DNA of 64,000 nt from NCBI GenBank assembly GCA_020832285.1, contig JAFIFB010000110.1:1-64000 (forward strand), read 5' to 3'. Under the pieces are notes generated by a model. That model was not told the DNA's origin. It worked only from the letters and a program-made list of their open reading frames with translations, and ran no database searches. A program made the translations under genes and the position numbers. The first letter of the stretch is position 1; every line of letters starts with the position of its first letter. Source of the stretch: Balneolaceae bacterium. GTDB lineage: Bacteria; Bacteroidota; Rhodothermia; Balneolales; Balneolaceae. Shown here piece after piece: positions 54,918 to 62,400 of this stretch.

Positions 54918-55619
54918 ATGAAATCAGCTATGTTCAATGCTATAAAAAAGTTTGTTCTAAAAGATATCGTTCTTCATGTGAAGGACATCCGCAGTTTGCA
55001 GCTTTTGAGAAATGTTCACTCCGACTATGTACCCTGGACCGGGGCTTCAATCCATCCTACAGCTCTTCTCTACCTTCTGAATGACATAACCATCCACCGC
55101 CGGAAGCACATTGTTGAGTGTGGTGCCGGAATTTCAACCATCTATATTTGCAGCCTTTTAAGATCCCTTCAGCAGGAGGCCAAATTCCACTCAGTTGATC
55201 ATGATGAAAAATGGCTTTCTCTGATACGCAACTACCTCGAAGAGCGTGATCTGCTGGATTATGCAGAACTTGTTCACGCACCGCTTACCGTTCACAAGGA
55301 GTGTTTTAACGGAAAATGTACGTGGTACGATACAGTTGAACTTGAAAGTAAAATCAGCGGTCCGCCGATTGATCTTCTATTTATTGACGGTCCTCCTGCT
55401 AAAGATGATAATTCAGAGTATGCCCGCTATCCTGCGTTACCTTACTTTAAACCGAAATTAAGCGATGATTTTTCGGTGGTTTTGGATGATGCCTCTCGAA
55501 GGGGTGAACGCCTAATCACCCGCAAATGGCAGGAAGTATGCGGTATTACCTTCAAGCAGAGTATTTTGAAAGGAGATATTTCCGTAGCCAGTCACGGGAA
55601 TAAATATAACGTGCTGTAA
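54918..55619 (+). CDS. Class I SAM-dependent methyltransferase-like protein
   Basis: About 233 residues from ATG 54918; a TTG 42 nt earlier is a weaker option. The Rossmann SAM-binding motif I is HIVECGAGISTIYI, motif II acidic residue is in FHSVDHDEKW, and the post-II strand is PIDLLFIDGPPAKDD, which is also seen in macrocin-O/FkbM-type and catechol-type methyltransferases. The substrate is unknown. It is convergent with glyS, with 33 nt between. Confidence 0.78.
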   Translation: MKSAMFNAIKKFVLKDIVLHVKDIRSLQLLRNVHSDYVPWTGASIHPTALLYLLNDITIHRRKHIVECGAGISTIYICSLLRSLQQEAKFHSVDHDEKWLSLIRNYLEERDLLDYAELVHAPLTVHKECFNGKCTWYDTVELESKISGPPIDLLFIDGPPAKDDNSEYARYPALPYFKPKLSDDFSVVLDDASRRGERLITRKWQEVCGITFKQSILKGDISVASHGNKYNVL

Positions 55620-55652
55620 AAAATGCACCTATATCTTTGCTTATAAAAGATT

Positions 55653-57110
55653 TTATTCCACAGACCAGCTTTTGATCTCTTCGCGTATTACATCAGTGAC
55701 CTTATCTGCTGAAATGCGGTCCTGCTTCATATCATCGCGGTAGCGGATCGTAACAGTATTATCGTCAAGCCCGTCAAAATCGACAGTTACACAGAACGGG
55801 GTCCCTGCCTCATCCTGCCGGCGATATCGCTTGCCGATAGAACCGGATTCGTCGTAAAGAACCGTATACTCTTCTTTGAGGTCTGTTTCAATTTTACGGG
55901 CCAGTTCCTGCAGCGGCTCTTTCTTGATCAGCGGGAAGATCCCGACTTTGGTAGGAGCAAGTTTTGGGTGAAGTTTAAGAACGGTGCGGCTGTCACCATC
56001 TACTTCTTCTTCGCGGTATGCATCACAGAGAACCATCAATACGGTTCGGTCCAGCCCGACGGAGGTTTCCACTACGTACGGAATGTATCGTTTTTGTAGT
56101 TTCTGATCGAAATATTCCATCTTTTTGCCGGAATATTCCTGGTGCTGAGAGAGGTCAAAATCAGACCGGTTATGGATACCTTCCACTTCCTGCCAGCCGA
56201 TGGGATATTTGTATTGTATATCGGCTGCAGCCCGGGCATAGTGCGCAAGTTTATCTTCGGGATGTGGCGCAATCCGGAGATTTTCCGGCCGGATTCCCAT
56301 GCTTTTGTGCCAGTTCAGCCGGGCCTGAAGCCATTTGTCATATTCTTCTTCATCGGTACCAGGTTCCACGAAATATTGCATCTCCATCTGCTCAAATTCT
56401 CTCATCCGGAACACAAACTGGCGGGCCACAACCTCATTTCGGAACGCTTTCCCGATTTGTGCAATCCCAAACGGAACCTGAACACGAGCGGTATCGAGCA
56501 CGTTTTTATAGTTTACAAAAATTCCCTGGGCGGTTTCCGGGCGCAGGTAGATCACATCATCCTCATCTTTTGCAACCGCACCGTAATGTGTTTTGAACAT
56601 CAGGTTAAACTGGCGAACTTCGGTCCAGTCGAATGCACCGGAATCGGGTGAGCGGATCTCCTCAGTCATAATAATATCGTAGAGATCCTCGCACAGGCCT
56701 TTACGCGTGCCGGTGGTGTTAAGCTGCTGCTGAAGTTCATCAGCTTTTTCATCGTCTCCTTTATCACGCAGTTTCAGTATGTGCTGTTCAATCAGCATAT
56801 CAGCTCTGTACCGTTTTTTTGATTGCTTGTCATCAATCATCGGGTCGTTGAAGCCTTCTACATGTCCGCTGGCTTCCCAGACTTTCGGGTGCATAAAAAT
56901 AGCCGCATCCACACCCACAATATTGTCATGAACCTGTGTCATCGCTTTCCACCAGGCGCTTTGGATGTTTCGCTTTAGTTCTACTCCCAGCGGGCCATAG
57001 TCATAAACGGCACTGAGGCCGCCATACACTTCGGATGACTGAAAAATGAATCCTCTTGATTTCGAGAGAGAAACGATTTTATCGAGGCTGTCTAAATGGG
57101 TAACGGGCAT
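55653..57110 (-). CDS. glyS: Glycyl-tRNA synthetase (alpha2 type)
   Basis: A 485-residue class II synthetase that charges tRNA-Gly. It is of the eukaryote/archaea-like homodimer type rather than the alpha2beta2 bacterial type. It starts with SRGFIFQSSEVYGGLSAVYD and motif 1 GPLGVELKRN. Motif 2 is FRNEVVARQFVFRMREFEQM, and motif 3 is ETSVGLDRTVLMVL. The C-terminal anticodon-binding domain (KLAPTKVGIFPLIKKEPLQE) is complete. Confidence 0.96.
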   Translation of the reverse strand: MPVTHLDSLDKIVSLSKSRGFIFQSSEVYGGLSAVYDYGPLGVELKRNIQSAWWKAMTQVHDNIVGVDAAIFMHPKVWEASGHVEGFNDPMIDDKQSKKRYRADMLIEQHILKLRDKGDDEKADELQQQLNTTGTRKGLCEDLYDIIMTEEIRSPDSGAFDWTEVRQFNLMFKTHYGAVAKDEDDVIYLRPETAQGIFVNYKNVLDTARVQVPFGIAQIGKAFRNEVVARQFVFRMREFEQMEMQYFVEPGTDEEEYDKWLQARLNWHKSMGIRPENLRIAPHPEDKLAHYARAAADIQYKYPIGWQEVEGIHNRSDFDLSQHQEYSGKKMEYFDQKLQKRYIPYVVETSVGLDRTVLMVLCDAYREEEVDGDSRTVLKLHPKLAPTKVGIFPLIKKEPLQELARKIETDLKEEYTVLYDESGSIGKRYRRQDEAGTPFCVTVDFDGLDDNTVTIRYRDDMKQDRISADKVTDVIREEIKSWSVE

Positions 57111-57458
57111 GGCAGATTTTCTGATTTATTTTTTGGGTGTTTCTAATGACAAATATGAAATGTTGGTTGAAACCTGAAAGGTTTATGCTGACACAACACT
57201 AATTTCTTTTTGGATTAGTAGCACCCTGCTTAATTGCAACAGGCTGATACTAATCCGGGGAAAAAGCACGAAGAATTCATGCAAGCCACAAAGATAAAGA
57301 ATTTTCTTCTCTTTGATGAACCGATTGTCTGAATGATTCCTTATTTTTAAAGTCTTTTGAAAAACCGAAGTGATGTTCTCAAATCCGGATTTAACCGTAG
57401 AAGATTTTTTTAATCATTCAACAACAGATAAAAAACCATAACAGACAAAAAAACACAG
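57111..57458. other. Divergent glyS-asd intergenic region
   Basis: No gene. It must contain both promoters. A 9-bp perfect inverted repeat is described separately. The rest is AT-rich without other strong structure. Confidence 0.5.
57212..57256. promoter_or_regulatory. Stem-loop with 9-bp perfect outer stem
   Basis: GGATTAGTA (57212-57220) pairs with TACTAATCC (57248-57256), and inside it CCTG/CAGG adds a second short stem. It lies about 200 nt before asd and 100 nt before glyS on the other strand, and could be an operator or a leader structure for either. No known riboswitch pattern is evident. Confidence 0.45.
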
Positions 57459-58517
57459 ATGCCACAATTTAATGTTGGAATTCTTGGTGCAACCGGTGCG
57501 GTTGGCCAGAAATTCATTCGACTTCTTCAGGATCATCCCTGGTTCACCATTCAGGCGCTGGGAGCTTCCGGCCGTTCTGCTGGAAAAACCTATAAAGATG
57601 CCGCCAACTGGATAGAAAGTATTCCTCTGCCCCAGTCCGTAGCGGATATCAAGGTGAAAAACTGTAAGGCTTCTGAATTTGATGGTATCGACTTTGTGTT
57701 TTCCGGACTGGATTCTTCCGTAGCCACAGAAATTGAACGAGATTTTGCCGAAAACGGAATCCCTGTGATCAGCAATGCCAAAAATTACCGGACCGATCCA
57801 ACTGTACCGCTTCTGGTTCCTGAAGTGAACCCGGATCATATCGATCTGATCAGCACACAATCATTTACTGAGGATCAATCGGGCTGGATCGTTACCAATC
57901 CGAACTGTGTGGTAATTCCACTTGTGATGAGCCTGAAACCATTTAACGACCATTATGGAATTGAATCGGTGGTGCTTACATCACTCCAGGCTATTTCCGG
58001 CGCGGGATATCCCGGTGTGCCAAGCCTCGATATTCTGGGTAATGTCATTCCCCTGATCGGAGGCGAAGAGCCGAAAATAAGTGAAGAACCTCTCAAGCTT
58101 CTGGGTAAGCTCAACGAGGGATCAATTGAACACGCTGATTTCCCGATTCAGGCCACGGCCACACGCGTACCGGTTATCAACGGACACCTGCTTTCTGTTA
58201 CAGTAAAGCTGAAAAATGCACCGGCTGATGTAGAAGAGGCCAAACAAGCTCTCAAAAACTGGAAAAGTCCCATTGCCGGCCTTGATCTTCCATCGGCACC
58301 AGAATTTCCGCTGAATGTGTTTGACGATGAGCGATATCCGCAGCCGCGTCTTCATGCCGACAGTGAGAAAGGAATGCAGACGGCGATCGGTCGGGTCCGT
58401 TCCTGCAATGTGTTTGACCTGAGCTACATTGCAATGGCGCACAATACCATCCGCGGGGCAGCGGGCGGCGCCATTCTGAATGCGGAGCTGCTGGTGAGGA
58501 AAGGTTTTTTGAGTTGA
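57459..58517 (+). CDS. asd: Aspartate-semialdehyde dehydrogenase
   Basis: A 352-residue enzyme that reduces aspartyl phosphate to aspartate semialdehyde for lysine/diaminopimelate, threonine and methionine. NADP binding is by GILGATGAVGQKFI (7-20). The catalytic Cys150 is in TNPNCVVIPL, and the histidine is in NGHLLSVTV. The sequence resembles the archaeal/fungal-type branch (QAISGAGYPGVPSLDILGN) rather than the E. coli type. A good terminator follows, and no other pathway gene is next to it. Confidence 0.94.
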   Translation: MPQFNVGILGATGAVGQKFIRLLQDHPWFTIQALGASGRSAGKTYKDAANWIESIPLPQSVADIKVKNCKASEFDGIDFVFSGLDSSVATEIERDFAENGIPVISNAKNYRTDPTVPLLVPEVNPDHIDLISTQSFTEDQSGWIVTNPNCVVIPLVMSLKPFNDHYGIESVVLTSLQAISGAGYPGVPSLDILGNVIPLIGGEEPKISEEPLKLLGKLNEGSIEHADFPIQATATRVPVINGHLLSVTVKLKNAPADVEEAKQALKNWKSPIAGLDLPSAPEFPLNVFDDERYPQPRLHADSEKGMQTAIGRVRSCNVFDLSYIAMAHNTIRGAAGGAILNAELLVRKGFLS

Positions 58518-58544
58518 CAATTTGAAACAATTCAACAAAACTCA

Positions 58545-58582
58545 GGCCTTCGCGGAATAATAATCCCGGAGGCCTTTTTTTC
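58545..58582 (+). terminator. Rho-independent terminator of asd
   Basis: AGGCCT ends (58545-58550 and 58571-58576) pair outside a partly matched inner stem and an AT-rich loop, followed by a run of T residues. It begins 28 nt after the asd stop. Confidence 0.8.
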
Positions 58583-58741
58583 ATTCAGTATTAAGACGCG
58601 TATCAGGTTTATCGGCTTTTTTTTGGTATATGCCACTGAGCAGCACAAAGAGCGTCATACAGAAGAGCAGTGCAACGTCGTAACTCATTCAGGAATAACC
58701 CTGGAAAAGCAATTAACACGCTTCAATGATTAAAGGTCTGG

Positions 58742-59128
58742 CTACTCTTCCAGTTCCTCCAGGCGGTGTTCCGAGATTAGTACGCGGGTAGTACTGACCG
58801 CATGTTCGGCTTCTTTGCGATGCTTTCGTTTGATTTTCAGTTCACAGCGCCCCTGTTCGGCACCGGGAACACTGTTCAAGAGGCGCATTGAGCGAGCTTC
58901 AATTTCTATAACAGCTCCAATCCACTTTTTTCTGAACTGAACAGATTCAATCTCGCCGATCGGAAGAGAAATTTCCTGTACACCGGAAGTCGATCCTTCC
59001 GTGAACTGGCTGTTCTGTTCAAATTCAAGAACCAGCTCCTCTTTTTTAACATGAAACAGGCCGACAACTTCAGAATAGCCGTGATCGAGATATGAAATTT
59101 TAAACGGTACACGGTGATTTTTCACCAT
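58742..59128 (-). CDS. Hypothetical protein, 128 aa, beta-rich
   Basis: A soluble protein with no signal or membrane segment. It looks like a small beta-barrel or PH-like domain: KISYLDHGYSEVVGLFHV, EELVLEFEQN, EISLPIGEIESVQFRKKW and VIEIEARSMRLLNSVPGAEQ, ending in a charged helix. I do not recognise the family. Composition and codon regularity favour a real gene. It faces away from asd and towards its terminator. Confidence 0.65.
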   Translation of the reverse strand: MVKNHRVPFKISYLDHGYSEVVGLFHVKKEELVLEFEQNSQFTEGSTSGVQEISLPIGEIESVQFRKKWIGAVIEIEARSMRLLNSVPGAEQGRCELKIKRKHRKEAEHAVSTTRVLISEHRLEELEE

Positions 59129-59214
59129 AATGGGACTCTTTTCAAATTTTTTATCAAAAAAAGCATTTTTTTAAAAAAAAACTGTAAGTAAATCAGTTTT
59201 TTTGGTTCATACGT

Positions 59215-59256
59215 ATGAGAACACGAACACAAAGAGAAAAATTGAGAAGTGATTGA
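59215..59256 (+). other. Possible 13-residue Arg-rich leader peptide
   Basis: ATG at 59215 opens MRTRTQREKLRSD and a TGA at 59254-59256. Four of the 13 codons are arginine. Its last codons overlap the 5' arm of hairpin 1, the arrangement expected of a translational attenuator. No ribosome-binding site is obvious. This is a weak call. Confidence 0.25.
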
Positions 59257-59312
59257 GCACACTTCTCAAGTCCTTACGGGAGTTGCGGCGGATACCTGCA
59301 ACTCCCGATTTT
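59242..59312 (+). ncRNA. Two-hairpin RNA (sRNA or attenuated leader) ending in a terminator
   Basis: Hairpin 1: TTGAGAAGTG (59242-59251) pairs perfectly with CACTTCTCAA (59260-59269) around 8 nt. Hairpin 2: CGGGAGTTGC (59277-59286) pairs perfectly with GCAACTCCCG (59298-59307) around 11 nt and is followed at once by ATTTTTT. Both stems are 10 bp without mismatch, and the second is a strong intrinsic terminator on the plus strand. No plus-strand gene precedes it within 700 bases apart from asd, which has its own terminator. So this most likely ends a small RNA or a prematurely terminated leader of the giant surface-protein gene that begins 92-97 nt later. Confidence 0.65.
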
Positions 59313-59403
59313 TTACAACTGCCTGAGTATTCCTCTTTGAGTCACTTTTACCATTTATAGTATGTTACTGGAGACTAACCACTATAAAAAACTTTTTTTC
59401 AAG

Positions 59404-62400
59404 ATGAGTGTCGCTGCTATTCAAAAGCAATTTCTGTTATTTGTTACAATTCTCATGCTAACCGCTCCGCCCCTGTTCGCCCAGCAGGTGGTATTCCAGG
59501 AAAGTTTTGAGGAGTATGAAGATGATACCGACTTCATAGAAAATTCTTCGTGGTCGGGTGATTTGGAGGATTTTACTATCGTTGAAGACGATAATAATCA
59601 ATTGTTGAGGTTAAATGCTGAGTCAGCTGGATTATCTCAATTAATCACTGAATCAAGTACAGCATACGGTACATGGGAGTTTTATTACCGTCCCGATGTT
59701 GACCCCAGTAATAATAATCGCACACACTTTTTCTTGGCGGTTGATAGTAATGATTTCAATATCATAGGCGGTGGAGCAACAAGTCAAGCGAATGGATATG
59801 TTTTGAGAGCAGGTGATAATACAGGTAATCGTGTATTCAAATTAGGAAAAGTAGTAAATGGTAATTTTGAAACGGATAATATATTTCTTGAAACTGAAAC
59901 AGTAATCGAAGGAGGTGTCGGGTATTTTGTACGAATTACCCGTTCTGAAGATAGTGACTGGCAAATATTTTTGACAGATGATACTGAAAGTGGGAATGAA
60001 GAAAGTACCGAAATCGTAAGAGATAGTTTTGAATTTACCCCTGTATATTCTGGATTTGCAGTTACTTATAGTGGATTAAATACAGATAATTTCTTTTATG
60101 ACAACATCATCATCTCTGAAGAAACCGAAGAACTCACTGTAGAAAATGTCGAACTCATCCGCGCTGATCAAGTAAATGTTACCTTCAACAATCCCATTGA
60201 CGCAACTGCACTGGAAACGGATAATTTTTTCGTGAATCAGGGTGTGGGAAATCCACAGAGTGCCCTGCCGGATGGGGAAAACGCGGTACTACTCACCTTC
60301 AGTGAACCGTTTGAAGACGGAAACTATACACTCACTATCAACAATGTGCAGGATACTGCGGGCGAAGCCATCGAACCGGAGACCGAAGTGCAATTCACCG
60401 CCGAAAACCCGTTTGAAGTGGAATCCGTAAATATCATTAATTCGGCACGTATTGATGTGGAATTTACCTCGGTACCCGATGAGGCTGACCTTCAGTCCGA
60501 AAATTTTGTAATTAATGAACAGGGCGAAACAGCGTTTATCACTCCCGAAAGCATCGGTTACGATGAAACTGAAGACCCCAATACCATTTTTCTGAATTTC
60601 GAACCAGCTTTGCCCATCGGCGATTATCAGCTCACCATCAGCGATTTGAACAGCGATAATGGTTGGCCGCTTCGAGATGAAAATCTGTTCGATTTCACTG
60701 TGTCGAATCCATTTGTCATTACCGATTTTACTCCGGTCAACCGCACCACTTTCGACATTATTTTCTCTCAGGATATTCTGTCTGGAGGGGAGGAGGAAGA
60801 CAACTATCTTCTCGAAAATGTCGGTTTACCAGAAAGCGCCGTCGTTACCGAAGAAAATGAGGTCCGCCTTCAGTTCGCTGCACGGCTGGAAGAAGGTGCC
60901 CACAAGCTGATCATCAACAATCTCCAGAGCGTGGAAAACTGGCAGATTGAGACAGATACCGAACAGGAATTTACCTTCGAAAATCAGTTTGATGTGATTT
61001 CTGCTGAGCTGGGCGCCTCTGATGAAGTGGAGGTAATATTCACCGAAGCCCCCGAAGAGTCAGATCTTTCAGACACAAATTTTGAAGTGGCCGGGATTGG
61101 CAATCCTCAAAACGTGGTGTACGATGCTTCCGGTCAGCCCGGCCTGGTTATTCTTGAATTTGCCTCTGCATTTCCGGAGGGAAACTATACGCTTACCATC
61201 AGCGATGTGAACACCCCGTTCGGCTGGCCGCTTTCGGATGAAACCGAATTTAACTTCGAAGTGGAAAATCCGTTTTTTGTTACCGAATTTGAAGCGGAAA
61301 GCCGCACCGAATTCCTTATCACCTTTTCCCGGGATGTGGCTATGTTCGACATGTCGGATTTTGAAATCACCGGCTTCGGTTCACCAGATGATGCCGAACC
61401 TGAGGAGTCTGATGCCATCCGCCTGATTTACTCCGAGCCGGTGGATATAGGTGAGCAGGAGCTGATTGTCAAAAATCTGCAAAGTACAGAGGGCTGGTTG
61501 ATTGAAGAGGATACCACCATTCCCTTTTTTCTGTTTGATACCTACGCGGAGGGCGACCTGGTGATGAGCGAGTTTTATTACCGTACACCTGTTAGCTGGC
61601 GCACCGATGAAGTTGACCGCCCCCGTTATGTGGAAATCTACAACCGTTCTGATAAATTGCTGAACCTGCACGGGTTTACGATGACCGGAGTGGTATTCAG
61701 TGAAGATGACATGCCAATTTCGCCGGGCGAATACCTGGTTCTGACAGTGGGCAGTGAAATTTTTGAAGAACAGTTCGGCAACCGGAATTTTGTGGAGGTG
61801 GATGATTTTCCAACGATGAGCCTTACAACTTCCGGCACTCTTTTGTTTGAGACAAATCAGGGAGAAAAGATTGAGGAGTTGACCTACCAGGCAAGCACCT
61901 GGGGTGGCAACGAAGTGGCTCTGGAGCGCTTCTCGTTCGAAACACCTGCTCGTTTCCGTGATAACTGGGCCGAATCGGAAGATGTACTAACAGGTTCGCC
62001 CGGTCTGCCCAATACGGTTACCACGCCCGGTGATTCGCCCGAAGCCGTTGCGGCTGAATTCCCCGCACCGGGAACCTTTCACATCACATTTTCAAGAACA
62101 CTTTCCGAAGCTGCCGTTGACGAACTTACCAATTTCAGCCTCGATAATGATGGGGTGATCACCTCAGCGGAGTTTACAACAGACGAAAGAACACTCGAAT
62201 TTACCACCGAAGATAATCTCGAAGACCTGTCCGGATACACGTTCACCTATCAAAACGTGGAGGATATTTTTGGTAATGAAGTGGCAGGTGCACTGGAATT
62301 CGGATTCACATTCGAAAATCCCTTCCGCATTCTTTCGGCCGAACTTGAAGACGAAAACAGGTTGATTGTGCGGTTTACTCTGCCGATGCAGACGTCCACA

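Noticed and set aside
58584-58688. Small minus-strand frame from ATG at 58688 starting MSYDVALLFCMTLFVLLSG, a possible small membrane protein
   Set aside because: The frame runs on through the asd terminator hairpin with no sensible C-terminus and has no supporting context. A real gene cannot be excluded.
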